The notes: generated by a model from the letters alone, not told the origin. 64,000 bases of DNA from Diphasiastrum complanatum (GCA_029204225.1 CM055107.1:49222546-49286545); one strand, 5' to 3'; numbered from the stretch's first letter, positions 45,065-59,610 are shown. Numbers and translations: made by a program.

Positions 45065-45845
45065 ATACATTTGATTGATCAAATTATTTGGTGCCAGTGT
45101 TTTTTATGTGCAGTTTAAAAAAATTATTTTCCTTAGGCTACTTTCTCAAAGTGACCATAATATCATCCCAAACATCAGCAATCCAAATTGCATCCTTGAG
45201 AAATAATGATGGCACTCATTTTCATAATAGGCCTATGATAAACTACAATCTCTAAAGAGTGGCACACATATAAATTATTCAGAACTTGAGAGTAACCAAA
45301 ATGAAGGAGTGGAAGTGTTATATTCAAGCCTAAAAATATATACATATTTTTGGGACAATTTGTTGCAATAACATGGCATTGGTAACTATGAAAACCTCCA
45401 AAACTAGACATTTCTAATACAAAAGTTTGCAGTCAATGTCTTCTCATGAAGAAGGCGATACAAAAATTCAATGTGCTAAGTTTGTAGATGATACACCTAG
45501 GTGTCTAGAAATTGAGTCCTATTTTGAACCTGATTATAAATTGTGGTCTCTTTCTCTATCTCGTTCTTGCTAAATCTTATTCTCTCCTAAGATTTTTCCC
45601 AACGATATTGCTTCACCGAGTTGTGTTGATGAACGCCTTGTTCTCAACTTCTAAAATGGGCTACACAACCATGTTATGCTTACTATTAGAAAATATGAGA
45701 TTCTCATTTCCTTCATGGAACGTATAACCAGTAGTTAACCTTTGACCGTCATGTTGCTTCCTAGTCAACAAAATTGTTTTTACTTGGGCTACTTATTTTC
45801 ACTAACATACAATGAACCGTTGAGATTTACTATTGACATACCACC
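45065..45845 (-). repeat. Inverted repeat arm, right-arm copy
   Basis: Partner of 41738-42480, with a loop of about 2.6 kb. Matches 19275-20055. Confidence 0.75.
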
Positions 45846-47085
45846 AAACATTCATCATTTACTTGAAAGAGACACAACTTACATATCTATCCAGACTCTG
45901 GAAAAAAAGTGAGCAACAAACACATTCGATCGTTTAAAGAGCAAATATCCACAATCACTCATACACATAAGCACCAAAGTATTTGCTTACAGAACTATCC
46001 TTATTAAAATTAGGTGTACAGCAGCTCTTTATAGTCTTGTGACTGTAGATAACCATTTAACTATCATAGCTACTGTAACTACTAAATTCTCGGATTTGGA
46101 TAATTTTCGACCTTGGATCGGATCGGATCGGGTCTAAAAATTCCGATCCAGTGGAAATCCGATCCTTAGTAAAAATCGATCTAGTCAAGAGTCCAAAATA
46201 CTAAAACTTCCAAAACAATTAAACTATTCATTACTTCGGGAAAGCAACTATATATAATCAAAGCTTTAAAGAAATAAAAACTTAAAAACTTGTCATGTGA
46301 CTAAATCATGTCATCACAAGCACATATTCCGATAGCTATTCCGATGGCTAATTTTGTATTCATCAGATGATTTAGGGTGTTGTGCTTTGTTGTAGATCCA
46401 CATATTTTGTTGTACTAGATTTTCAGCTGGTCGGAGTGGTCATCGGAATACGCGGATTTCTTTGATTCAGTTTAGCGTCTCCGATTTCGATGGCTTCCGA
46501 AGCCAATTCATTCCAAGTAGTAGATCCAAGATCTTTTATAGTATCTATATTAGTGTTTTTGTTGTAGATCCAAATATATTGTTGCAGATTTAGATTTCTT
46601 GAAGGTTGGAATAGGCGGATGTCTTTGATTGAATATATCGTCCCCTATTCTGATAGCTATTTCGAAGCTAGTTCATTTCAGTATATTGTAGGTCCAAGTT
46701 TTTGGATAGTATCTATATTAGTTTTATTTAATATAGACCCAGATCGAGTACATTTTTTAGATCTACGCATCTTTGTTATTTTTCATGTAGATTTAGTTTT
46801 TGCTTTGAGTGGATTTAGTTTTTTCAGATTTTTTTTGCAAAAGTTTAGATTTTTGCAAGAATTTTTTTTGTGGTGATATACTTGAGAGCTTCACTATTGG
46901 TTTTTGTTTTGCTAGTTTGTTTGATGATTTCTATGCCGATGACCATCAGAGCAGTTGAGATGCACATTTGGTAGCAAATCCCAGGTATTGACTGGGTCGA
47001 AATGGAAGTCGAAATGCATGATGCTATTTTCAACAATATACCAATGTCTATTCTTACGTTTGTTCCAACCTTAAGGCTTTATTGT

Positions 47086-49355
47086 TTTATAAAAGCCGAA
47101 TGAGAAACACCATCACCAAAAAATTGGGCACTACAAGTATCAAATATCACACTAGGACAATGGGCCACGGGACCAAAATGGGCAAAACCTTCATACTTAA
47201 GGAAGTCCCTAAATGCATAAGGGCTACCCAAAGATCAATTATCAAGAAGGACTAGAAAAATGTCAAAGACCGTCTGAATTTAAGAGGATGCCGACAAAAT
47301 GTGAAATACCGGGCATAAGACCTTGACTCATGTTTACAAATGGGACATTTCTATTGGATGAGAACATTGACCCACATGGGCCATGTACTTTGGTCATGTA
47401 TGCCCATGTGGCCCTATCCACACTCTTCAATGCCATTTCAGAGTCCACATGGCACAAGGCCAAAAAGTCTTAATGAACCCTTGAAAATGAAATGTTGAAT
47501 GGTCAAAGGATAGGATGAAATGAAAAATTGAAAGGTTGGGCCGTCATCCGTTCACAGATATACATTCATGGCCAGCCTCACGCAAACGGAACCAGATCGA
47601 GAACCAGCTCTATTTTTTCATATCATTATGCTTTCATGTTTGTTTTATTGCGTAGCCTTGCAGAGGTGCGATGGTGATATTCCTTCTTTACGTAATTTGT
47701 TGAGGGTGATGGAGACCAACTTTCCTTTCATGAGAGCCGAAAGGATTGTGGAACTGATCGTTGTGTTTGAGAATTTCTTGAGTTGATCTATCAAAATCAC
47801 TATCGCGGAGCTAACACATATCAAAGATGAAGAGTGTGGTAGATTTCAATGTGTTCATGGAAAGATATGTAGCTGAAAGCATCTCATTTACTTTGAGTAA
47901 CGTTAGTATTGTTGAATATCATGTTTCTGAGAGTATTGATCACCCAAGTACGTAAGAGCTTCAGGGGAATGGTACTTTGATTATGAGAACCATGGATTAA
48001 CGGTTAAGTCTACTCCTGCTCAAGAGCTGATATGGGCAGAGGCTCAGAGCTCCAAATTTTGATTGACCAGCGTTGCTACATTAACTACTTTGATTAAGAT
48101 TTGTGGAGGCTACTTACTGAGCAATTGATGCAGATCATGATCATTGACGGACGGGATAGGGAGATAAATCCTAGCTGACAACGTGAGCATCCTCTAAATG
48201 TGCGTTGACTCACAAAAGTATCATATATAAAAGTCGAATGAGAAACACCATCACCAAAAAATTGGGCACTACAAGTACCAAATATCACACTAGGACAATG
48301 GGCCACGGGACCAAAATGGGCAAAACCTTCATACTTAAGGAAGTACCTAAATGCATAAGGGCCACCCAAAGATCAATTATCAAGAAGGACTAGAAAAATG
48401 TCAATTACCGTCTGAATTTAAGAGGATGCCGACAAAATGTGAAATACCGGGCATAAGACCTTGACTCATGTTTACAAATGGGACATTTCTATTGGATGAG
48501 AACATTGACCCACATGGGCCATGTACTTTGGTCATGTATGCCCATGTGGCCCTATCCACACTCTTCAATGCCATTTCAGAGTCCACATGGCACAAGGCCA
48601 AAAAGTCTTAATGAACCCTTGAAAATGAAATGTTGAATGGTCAAAGGATAGGATGAAATGAAAAATTGAAAGGTTGGGCCGTCATCCGTTCACAGATATA
48701 CATTCATGGCCAGCCTCACGCAAACGGAACCAGATCGAGAACCAGCTCTATTTTTTCATATCATTATGCTTTCATGTTTGTTTTATTGCGTAGCCTTGCA
48801 GAGGTGCGATGGTGATATTCCTTCTTTACGTAATTTGTTGAGGGTGATGGAGACCAACTTTCCTTTCATGAGAGCCGAAAGGATTGTGGAACTGATCGTT
48901 GTGTTTGAGAATTTCTTGAGTTGATCTATCAAAATCACTATCGCGGAGCTAACACATATCAAAGATGAAGAGTGTGGTAGATTTCAATGTGTTCATGGAA
49001 AGATATGTAGCTGAAAGCATCTCATTTACTCTGAGTAACGTTAGTATTGTTGAATATCATGTTTCTGAGAGTATTGATCACCCAAGTACGTAAGAGCTTC
49101 AGGGGAATGGTACTTTGATTATGAGAACGATGGATTAACGGTTAAGTCTACTCCTGCTCAAGAGCTGATATGGGCAGAGTCTCAGAGCTCCAAATTTTGA
49201 TTGACCAGCGTTGCTACATTAACTACTTTGATTAAGATTTGTGGAGGCTACATACTGAGCAATTGATGCAGATCATGATAATTGACGGACGGGATAGGGA
49301 GATAAATCCTAGCTGACAACGTGAGCATACTCTAAACGTGCGTTGACTCACAAAA
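47086..49355 (+). repeat. 1.14-kb tandem array, right arm (about two units)
   Basis: Starts part-way into a unit (AAAAGCCGAATGAG, 47093) after about 100 bases of sequence (46990-47090) that the left arm lacks. Unit starts are near 47986 and 49121. One full unit fewer than on the left, as expected from unequal exchange or slippage. Confidence 0.9.
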
Positions 49356-50322
49356 GTATCATCATGTTGCTCTCTATCCTCCATGAAAGATTTGAGGCAT
49401 TCCATTGCTACTGCTGCAGTTGAGAACTATCATCGTTGACCATCCTCATAGTGCGAATACCACTCAGTTTTCAGTCGAGTTTCAGTTTATGGTGCGATCA
49501 TTTGAAGAGACCATTGTTTCAGTACCTACATGAGCATGATTGAGTTAAGCAGCACCTATCGGGCCTAAGCAGACATCACTACTTTGATGTGTAACTGAGA
49601 GATTACCTTCAAGCGATCTCTATGGGAGTGCTCACCGTGCATTTAAGCAGTTGTATTATGAGTACTGGTCTGTACTTCTATTACATCAGTTTTGAAGTAT
49701 GGATTCTCAGTATACTATTATCTGTCTCTATATAGTGATGAGATAACTAAATTCATGATGACTCCTATCAAAGCACTGCTCCATATGTGCAGTTTTGAGT
49801 ATAGACTTTTCAATGATTCTGAGGAAGTTCTGCATCATGACTTGTACATATTCCTGCTAATCAAGTGCATTCCACAGACGTTTGAATACTGAATATCAAA
49901 CATCGGTCTATGAGAGAGTGAGAGCTTTATTATCAGGCTACTAAAACTAGTGAGGAATCGCTATTAGCAATGGATATTCTGAGTGAGAATAATTCCAAAT
50001 CCTGGGATTGATTTTAGCAAATGTTAACTCCATCACTGATATGGGGACCCATTGAGAATGTAAGTCTGATTATCGTGGAAGAGCCATCATTGAACTAGTG
50101 CTGTCATTGTTGTCTGCTATGGAGCAATCGAAGGATGTTGTCTCTGTTGCTTTGTCGATTGAAACTTGCTAAACACAGTTTGGAGAAGACTGATGAGGAA
50201 GCTGATATCTAGCTGTCCATGAACTGCATGAGCTCACTTTGGATCCTGCACGACTATCAGTCATTCTAGCAACCAGTCTGCACTTAGGAGCAGCACTTCT
50301 TGGTGTCTACAAGGTGAACTCC
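49356..50322 (+). other. Right-arm copy of 24776-25740; no recognised gene
   Basis: Same unassigned block as on the left. It leads into the 4-kb tandem duplication. Confidence 0.5.
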
Positions 50323-51726
50323 AGCAACACTACACACTCCCGGAAGCCTAACCTTTGCATGATTGTTCTCTTATTTCCTGCGGGCTGGAGCTGGAGGAGA
50401 CCTGAGAAGAGAACCTCACATGTAAGTTTCCTCATTTTGTTCTCACACTCTGCTAACTGCGTATTCAATCTATGATAGATGATGCACTTGTGTATGTCAT
50501 AGATGTCGCAGCAGTGATTACAGCTTCATATTGAAAAAACTTTAATGCATATTGTTTTCTTCCATGTCTTCATAAAGAAAGATTATAGCATGTGCTAAAA
50601 GAACTCTTAGATAGTGTATTGTTATGTCTCAGGAGAAAGTTAAATGCAGGATAGTTGTGATTTGAGGTGATGATAGTTTTAGACTCTACCAGAATTGCTA
50701 GTTTGCTCAGAATGATTGCTTTTTGTCTAAATGCATGGAGAAAGCCTTTAAGGAATGTTGCTCGAGTGAATTTGATGAGTGAATTAAGCAAGTCATCCTC
50801 GTGTCCTTGGAACAAAGGAGTGAGGCTAAGCTCACTCTAGTTGGAACACACTACATGAGTTAAGAACAAACCTATTGTCGGTCTTCATCTAGAACCACAA
50901 TAGTCAAGATAACCCGTTGCAACACACGGTTCTTGACTATTCACTATCAGCCATCTACACACCAAGATGGTTTGGGAATTGCACGCTACACTTGAACAGC
51001 TCCCATGACTATTTAGATGGAAGGGGTATACTTAACGAATACTTTGGGAAAGGGTCATATAATACAGCCATGATTCACTACCTAATGACAATAAGCATCG
51101 AGAATGTTTCATCCAAGCCCTCCCATAGGTCCTAATATTCCGGACACCGCTACACCTTATTTGTATATCACAGTCCTTATAGGCCTAAAAATAATGTACC
51201 AACAACGGATTGTGTCCATCTTTAGTGCTACTAGATTAGTAGAGATCCTAGCAACTCCAGAGCCCTGCATATTACCACTGCTAGATTATGGTAGGACTAG
51301 GGATGTTTGTATTCTGATTCTCTTCTAGAAATGTTAGAAGCCCACACATGCATAGAGGTTTATGTGAATGATTATTGATTGAGGAGTGTTAGTTATATTG
51401 AGAGCTTGACATGTAAGAGAAGCAATCAACTATTATATGGCCTACACCTCAAACCCAAGGAGGTATTGCCCCGTAGTCAAAATAATCGGATGGGCTTCAC
51501 TAGAACCGATATCATTAGACACCACCATTGGAATTGTAAGGCGTGGAAAACCTCTATTAGCTATAGAGGTATGGCTTGGTCAATAGAACATGTCAGAGAT
51601 CCCCTAGTTAGCTTTGTGTTTGAGACGTGTACGACCATTCTTGTAACAGCACGACACTGAACACATAGTGGTGCTGTATCCTGTTATGTGTTTTTGCCTT
51701 AGCTTTGATCCCCTGAGTGGGAAATG

Positions 51727-52190
51727 CCGTAACATTTTTGGTGCATCTACCAGGAGTGGCTTGATAAGGGACTATTGTTTCGAAAGTAGTTATCATACAA
51801 ATGGAATGTCCTAAGAATTTGCTAAATTGAATGAGTACGTTGTTTAGACCGTCAGTCGCACATGTAACATTTTTGGTGCGTCTGTCGGGAGTGTTTTGAT
51901 AAGGGAATATTGCTTGAAGCGTAGTGATACTATCAATGGTCTACAAATTTCATGTGTCTGTGAGTGCAAGTGTTGAGAATGATTCTATTGTTTAGACCGT
52001 CAGACGCACACGTAACATTTTTGGTGCGTCTGTCGGGAGTGGCTTGATAAGGGAATATTGCTTGAAGGGTAGTCATACTATCAATGGTCTACAAATTTCA
52101 TGTGTCAGAGATCGCAAGTGTTGCGAATGATTTTGTTGTTTAGACCATCAGACGCACACGTAACATTTTTGGTGCGTCTGCCAGGAGCTA
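51727..52190. repeat. 148-bp hairpin repeats, right arm copy 1
   Basis: The hairpins at 52001-52032 and 52149-52180 both have a perfect CAGACGCAC/GTGCGTCTG stem. The middle unit on the left has one mismatch, so the perfect stem is likely ancestral. Confidence 0.75.
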
Positions 52191-52948
52191 CTTGGAAGTG
52201 GTCATTGATTGCTTGAAAGAAGGTTGTTGTCTCTCTAAGAAATGAGATCATTATCTATTGTTGTGAGAAGTGATTTGGATTGTCTAGAAACACCATACTG
52301 CTTGAAGATAGACCATTTTGAGGAATTATCCATTGGGGAAGATCTTTTCTTCATTGTATCGATGAACTGAGATAGATTGAAAGATGCAAATCAATTACTC
52401 GTATTAGCTCTGAAATAGGCTCCAAGACTAGAAGAAAAACTTTGTGTTGTTAGGTGCTTATTGTCTTTCCACGAAACCAGTCGACAAGCCTAGAGCCTCT
52501 GAGCGCGTTGTGTTAAAGCTGGAGTGCAACACCTCACTTCCAAGTTAGGAAATGTCCTCTGAGGGCTCTATTTGAGCTAGTAGAGAGACAATTGCCTTGA
52601 AGATAGATGGAAGTAACAATACCAATGGTACACAAATGTCATGTGTTAAGAATGATTTTGTTGTTTAAACCGTCAACTACACACCAAAAAGGAATTGTCC
52701 TATTGAGTTGATTGATTTCATTTCTGAGATACCCACACTATATCTTACTAATGAGATGAGAGAAGTTACCACGTCTTGTTGAGATACCATACACATACCC
52801 AATGCGCTGGCTACCTTCAGATCTCGGATGAAACCTAAACTTCACAAGATGGTACAATATGACATTTTCCATAAAACAACGAGTTAAGATCAGACCATGA
52901 GTCGCGTAAACAACCATAGTTGAGTATTATCTGGTAGACAAAATACTA

Positions 52949-54258
52949 CGTGGGATCAGTCACCATAGGTTCACTACCGTGGAAGCACTTGGATGAAGAA
53001 ATACGACCACCATCTTTGAGTATTTTACTGACTCCTAAGACGAAAGGACTTAGGAAGCCATGGCCTCACCCTGAGATAGTAGAGACTAAACCCTATCTGA
53101 AGATGAGATAAATGATCCAGGAGATGAGAGAGAAGAAGGGGAATCGCCCGAGAAACATTTGTATATATTTTTAGATATTATTCCAGAAACCCCTCCATTG
53201 GCAGCCTCTGAGGTTAAACCTATAAGCATGGCAGGAAGACCGACTGAGCCGTTATTAATCCTTGTCACCATAGGAGAGTTACCAAAGCTCAAAGGAGCGA
53301 CTCCTGAGTATCATGGAGCCCCATATGAAGATGATAAGTTTCACATTTTGGACTACATGTCTCATTAATCGAATCATCGATCCCCATCACAAAATGTTGT
53401 TTTTCGCACTTACCTTGACTAGATCAGCAAGGAGATGGTGTTATAGCTTGCCTAGGAGATCTATTGAGACCACTGAAGAATTTATTAGACTATTTCTAAT
53501 TGAGTATGCTCCACGTCGCACCCCCGATGGTTTGTTGTTTACAATCAGCTCACTTCAACAAGGTGCAAGTGAAACATTTCGTCAATATCATCGTAGATTA
53601 ACTGAATTAACACAGCAGGTAGATGCCATGGTGCAATTACCCCCAGCTATTACTCACTTTCTTTCTGAGAGGCCTAAGAGATGACATACAACTTGTAGTA
53701 TGTCAGAGTAGCCCTCAGACTTTAATGGAAGTCGTAAGTAAAGCTCTTGTAGTGGAGGATGCACAGATTGCCATCACACATGCATCAAACATATCTAGAG
53801 CTGTGAATAGCACAAACTTTGGAACGGATGTGTGGGAGCATAATACATTTGAAGGAAACTAAGTCCACAACAATCCCCAGCCATTACAAGAGCGAAGACC
53901 TCTAGCAGCAATGCCAGAACCACAGCCACCACCCAGACTTTTAGAATTGATGCCACCTAATACTAGAAGGCAAGTTTTTGGCCTAGAAAAGGGATATGAG
54001 AGTACTGGATCTAATTTTGGTCTAGATGACATGAAAGAGATGCTCAAAAGATACACGGATGTCATGAATGATAATATGTCAACATTAGCTTCAGATGTGA
54101 ACCTTTTAAAGCGACAACAGAATTTGTTAGGCCAAAGGAAACCATTTGACCAACCACTAGGTATACTATGTCGATTCTGCCAAGGAAACCACTTGAATAG
54201 AAACTGTCCTAACACAGTTTGTGCTATTTCCAAAAAATACTGGTCACCAGGAAGATAG
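52949..54258 (+). pseudogene. gag: Gypsy-type gag, module G3
   Basis: As G1, with a one-base deletion that breaks the N-terminal frame near 53089. A run of five C instead of six (near 53640) changes how the core ends (PPAITHFLSERPKR). An in-frame TAA at 53861 replaces a Gln codon. The zinc knuckle CRFCQGNHLNRNC is present; the second knuckle is CAIS. Confidence 0.78.
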
Positions 54259-55741
54259 ATGTTGGGCTCGCAGAGAAGCCTTAGTGGCGCCTAATCTAAG
54301 ACTAGGACCTGTGAATCATAGATCACAAGAACACTACAGCAACACTACACACTCCCGGAAGCCTAACCTTTGCATGATTGTTCTCTTATTTCCTGCGGGC
54401 TGGAGCTGGAGGAGACCTGAGAAGAGAACCTCACATGTAAGTTTCCTCATTTTGTTCTCACACTCTGCTAACTGCGTATTCAATCTATGATAGATGATGC
54501 ACTTGTGTATGTCATAGATGTCGCAGCAGTGATTACAGCTTCATATTGAAAAATCTTTAATGCATATTGTTTTCTTCCATGTCTTCATAAAGAAAGATTA
54601 TAGCATGTGCTAAAAGAACTCTTAGATAGTGTATTATTATGTCTCAGGAGAAAGTTAAATGCAGGATAGTTGTGATTTGAGGTGATGATAGTTTTAGACT
54701 CTACCAGAATTGCTAGTTTGCTCAGAATGATTGCTTTTTGTCTAAATGCATGGAGAAAGCCTTTAAGGAATGTTGCTCGAGTGAATTTGATGAGTGAATT
54801 AAGCAAGTCATCCTCGTGTCCTTGGAACAAAGGAGTGAGGCTAAGCTCACTCTAGTTGGAACACACTACATGAGTTAAGAACAAACCTATTGTCGGTCTT
54901 CATCTAGAACCACAATAATCAAGATAACCCGTTGCAACACACGGTTCTTGACTATTCACTATCAGCCATCTACACACCAAGATGGTTTGGGAATTGCACG
55001 CTACACTTGAACAGCTCCCATGACTATTTAGATGGAAGGGGTATACTTAACGAATACTTTGGGAAAGGGTCATATAATACAGCCATGATTCACTACCTAA
55101 TGACAATAAGCATCGAGAATGTTTCATCCAAGCCCTCCCATAGGTCCTAATATTCCGGACACCGCTACACCTTATTTGTATATCACAGTCCTTATAGGCC
55201 TAAAAATAATGTACCAACAACGGATTGTGTCCATCTTTAGTGCTACTAGATTAGTAGAGATCCTAGCAACTCCAGAGCCCTGCATATTACCACTGCTAGA
55301 TTATGGTAGGACTAGGGATGTTTGTATTCTGATTCTCTTCTAGAAATGTTAGAAGCCCACACATGCATAGAGGTTTATGTGAATGATTATTGATTGAGGA
55401 GTGTTAGTTATATTGAGAGCTTGACATGTAAGAGAAGCAATCAACTATTATATGGCCTACACCTCAAACCCAAGGAGGTATTGCCCCGTAGTCAAAATAA
55501 TCGGATGGGCTTCACTAGAACCGATATCATTAGACACCACCATTGGAATTGTAAGGCGTGGAAAACCTCTATTAGCTATAGAGGTATGGCTTGGTCAATA
55601 GAACATGTCAGAGATCCCCTAGTTAGCTTTGTGTTTGAGACGTGTACGACCATTCTTGTAACAGCACGACACTGAACACATAGTGGTGCTGTATCCTGTT
55701 ATGTGTTTTTGCCTTAGCTTTGATCCCCTGAGTGGGAAATG

Positions 55742-56205
55742 CCGTAACATTTTTGGTGCATCTACCAGGAGTGTCTTGATAAGGGACTATTGTTTCGAAA
55801 GTAGTTATCATACAAATGGAATGTCCTAAGAATTTGCTAAATTGAATGAGTACGTTGTTTAGACCGTCAATCGCACATGTAACATTTTTGGTGCGTCTGT
55901 CGGGAGTGTTTTGATAAGGGAATATTGCTTGAAGCGTAGTGATACTATCAATGGTCTACAAATTTCATGTGTCTGTGAGTGCAAGTGTTGAGAATGATTC
56001 TATTGTTTAGACCGTCAGACGCACACGTAACATTTTTGGTGCGTCTGTCGGGAGTGGCTTGATAAGGGAATATTGCTTGAAGGGTAGTCATACTATCAAT
56101 GGTCTACAAATTTCATGTGTCAGAGATCGCAAGTGTTGCGAATGATTTTGTTGTTTAGACCATCAGACGCACACGTAACATTTTTGGTGCGTCTGCCAGG
56201 AGCTA
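55742..56205. repeat. 148-bp hairpin repeats, right arm copy 2
   Basis: Hairpins at 56016-56047 and 56164-56195, identical in stem to copy 1. Confidence 0.75.
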
Positions 56206-56964
56206 CTTGGAAGTGGTCATTGATTGCTTGAAAGAAGGTTGTTGTCTCTCTAAGAAATGAGATCATTATCTATTGTTGTGAGAAGTGATTTGGATTGTCT
56301 AGAAACACCATACTGCTTGAAGATAGACCATTTTGAGGAATTATCCATTGGGGAAGATCTTTTCTTCATTGTATCGATGAACTGAGATAGATTGAAAGAT
56401 GCAAATCAATTACTCGTATTAGCTCTGAAATAGGCTCCAAGACTAGAAGAAAAACTTTGTGTTGTTAGGTGCTTATTGTCTTTCCACGAAACCAGTCGAC
56501 AAGCCTAGGAGCCTCTGAGCGCGTTGTGTTAAAGCTGGAGTGCAACACCTCACTTCCAAGTTAGGAAATGTCCTCTGAGGGCTCTATTTGAGCTAGTAGA
56601 GAGACAATTGCCTTGAAGATAGATGGAAGTAACAATACCAATGGTACACAAATTTCATGTGTTAAGAATGATTTTGTTGTTTAAACCGTCAACTACACAC
56701 CAAAAAGGAATTGTCCTATTGAGTTGATTGATTTCATTTCTGAGATACCCACACTATATCTTACTAATGAGATGAGAGAAGTTACCACGTCTTGTTGAGA
56801 TACCATACACATACCCAATGCGCTGGCTACCTTCAGATCTCGGATGAAACCTAAACTTCACAAGATGGTACAATATGACATTTTCCATAAAACAACGAGT
56901 TAAGATCAGACCATGAGTCGCGTAAACAACCATAGTTGAGTATTATCTGGTAGACAAAATACTA

Positions 56965-58311
56965 CGTGGGATCAGTCATCATAGGTTCACTACCGTGGAA
57001 GCACTTGGATGAAGAAATACGACCACCATCTTTGAGTATTTTACTGACTCCTAAGACGAAAGGACTTAGGAAGCCATGGCCTCACCCTGAGATAGTAGAG
57101 ACTAAACCCTATCTGAAGATGAGATAAATGATCCAGGAGATGAGAGAGAAGAAGGGGAATCGCCCGAGAAACATTTGTATATATTTTTAGATATTATTCC
57201 AGAAACCCCTCCATTGGCAGCCTCTGAGGTTAAACCTATAAGCATGGCAGGAAGACCGACTGAGCCGTTATTAATCCTTGTCACCATAGGAGAGTTACCA
57301 AAGCTCAAAGGAGCGACTCCTGAGTATCATGGAGCCCCATATGAAGATGATAAGTTTCACATTTTGGACTACATGTCTCATTAATCGAATCATCGATCCC
57401 CATCACAAAATGTTGTTTTTCGCACTTACCTTGACTAGATCAGCAAGGAGATGGTGTTATAGCTTGCCTAGGAGATCTATTGAGACCACTGAAGAATTTA
57501 TTAGACTATTTCTAATTGAGTATGCTCCACGGCGCACCCCCGATGGTTTGTTGTTTACAATCAGCTCACTTCAACAAGGTGCAGGTGAAACATTTCGTCA
57601 ATATCATCGTAGATTAACTGAATTAACACAGCAGGTAGATGCCATGGTGCAATTACCCCCCAGCTATTACTCACTTTCTTTCTGAGAGGCCTAAGAGATG
57701 ACATACAACTTGTAGTATGTCAGAGTAGCCCTCAGACTTTAATGGAAGTCGTAAGTAAAGCTCTTGTAGTGGATGATGCACAGATTGCCATCACACATGC
57801 ATCAAACATATCTAGAGCTGTGAATAGCACAAACTTTGGAACGGATGTGTGGGAGCATAATACATTTGAAGGAAATCAAGTCCACAACAATCCCCAGCCA
57901 TTACAAGAGCGAAGACCTCTAGCAGCAATGCCAGAACCACAGCCACCACCCAGACTTTTAGAATTGATGCCACCTAATACTAGAAGGCAAGTTTTTGGCC
58001 CAGAAAAGGGATATGAGAGTACTGGATCTAATTTTGGTCTAGATGACATGAAAGAGATGCTCAAAGGATACACGGATGTCATGAATGAGAATATGTCAAC
58101 ATTAGCTTCAGATGTGAACCTTTTAAAGCGACAACAGAATTTGTTAGGCCAAAGGAAACCATTTGACCAACCACTAGGTATACTATGTCGATTCTGCCAA
58201 GGAAACCACTTGAATAGAAACTGTCCTAACACAATTTGTGCTATTTCCAAAAAATACTGGTCACCAGGAAGATATATGTTGGGCTCGCAGAGAAGCCTTA
58301 GTGGCGCCTAA
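56965..58311 (+). pseudogene. gag: Gypsy-type gag, module G4
   Basis: As G3, with six C in the homopolymer and no TAA, so the C-terminal part 57742-58311 stays open for 189 codons through the zinc knuckle. It then reads in the wrong frame past QEDRCW. Confidence 0.78.
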
Positions 58312-58542
58312 TCTAAGACTAGGACCTATGAATCATAGATCACAATATGAAAGAGTAGTTGACACCCCCAGATTAGTCAGCTTTCTACACAGACCATCTA
58401 TAATATGATCTCAAGACAAGGGAAAAGCTAAAATGGAGGATGAATGGCCTCCAGTGAATCTGATAGAGGTCGAGACAATGAGGTTTATAAAGACAAAAGA
58501 AGAAGTACTAGATGTGACCAGAAGTAAGACACTGATGGAACT

Positions 58543-59610
58543 TTGAAGAAGGTAGTTGAAACAAAGACAAGTGATGTGCCTGTCTTGCACAAGACGATAG
58601 ATCCCTCAATAGTTGAGTATTATCCGATAGACAAAATAGTACGTGGGATCAGTCACCATAGGTTCACTACCATAAAGTTTCACATTAATGAATTTTGGAC
58701 TGCATGTCTCATTAATCGAATCATCGATCCCCACCACAAAATGATGTTTTTCGCACTTACCTTGACTAGATCAGCGAGGAGATGGTATGATAGCTTGCCT
58801 AGGAGATCTATTGAGACCACGGAAGAATATCTTAGACTGTTTCTACTTGAGTATGCTCCACGTCGCACCCTCGATGGTTTGTTGTTTATAATCAGCTTAC
58901 TTCAACAAGGTGAAGGTGAAACATTTCGTCAATATCATCATAGATTAATTGAATTAACATGGCAGGTAGATGCCATGGTGCAATTACCCCCCAACTATTA
59001 CTCACTTTCTTTCTGAGAGGCCTAAGAGATGACATACAACTTGTAGTATGTTAGAGTAGCCCTCAGACTTTAATGGCAGTCGTAAGTAAAGCTCTTGTAG
59101 TGGAGGATGCACAGATTGCCATCACACATGCATCAAACATATCTAGAGCTGTGAATAGCATAAACTTTAGAACGGATGTGTGGGAGCATAATACATTTAG
59201 AGGAAATCAAGTCCACAACAATCCCCAGCCATTACAAGAGCGAAGACCTCTAGCAGCAATGCCAGAACCACAGCCACCACCCAGACTTTTGGAATTGATG
59301 CCACCTAATACTAGAAGGCATGTTTCTGGCCCAGAAAAGGGATATGAGAGTACTGGATCTAATTTTGGTCTAGATGACATGAAAGAGATGCTCAAAGGAT
59401 ACACGAATGTCATGAATGAGAATATGTGAACATTAGCTTCGAATGTGAACCTTTTAAAGCGACAACAGAATTTGTTAGGCCAAAGGAAACCATTTGACCA
59501 GCCACTAGGTATACTATGTCAATTCTGCCAAGGAAACCACTTGAATAGAAACTGTCCTAACATAGTTTGTGCTATTTGCAAAAAAGACTGGTCACCAGGA
59601 GGATAGATGT
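58543..59610 (+). pseudogene. gag: Gypsy-type gag, module G5 (best N-terminal junction)
   Basis: The 157-codon frame 58543-59016 joins VEYYPIDKIVRGISHHRFTT and FHINEFWTACLINRIIDPHH straight into the Retrotrans_gag core. It therefore shows the ancestral order that is broken in G1, G3 and G4. The C-terminal part (59073-59429) ends at a TGA. The knuckle CQFCQGNHLNRNC and the start of the second (CAIC) follow in frame pieces. It is the right-arm equivalent of G2. Confidence 0.78.

Larger units (their letters stand above)
50323..54330 (+). repeat. 4.0-kb tandem duplication, first unit
   Basis: Starts AGCAACACTACACAC and ends GATCACAAGA. Covers the unassigned block, the 148-bp hairpin repeats (hairpins 52001-52032 and 52149-52180) and gag module G3. 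The left arm has this region once (25738-29750). The two units are nearly identical, the most recent event visible. Confidence 0.93.
54338..58347 (+). repeat. 4.0-kb tandem duplication, second unit
   Basis: Offset 4,015 to 4,017 bases from the first unit; two single-base indels explain the change. Seven filler bases, ACACTAC (54331-54337), sit at the join and are also found a few bases further on. Holds hairpins 56016-56047 and 56164-56195 and gag module G4. Confidence 0.93.
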
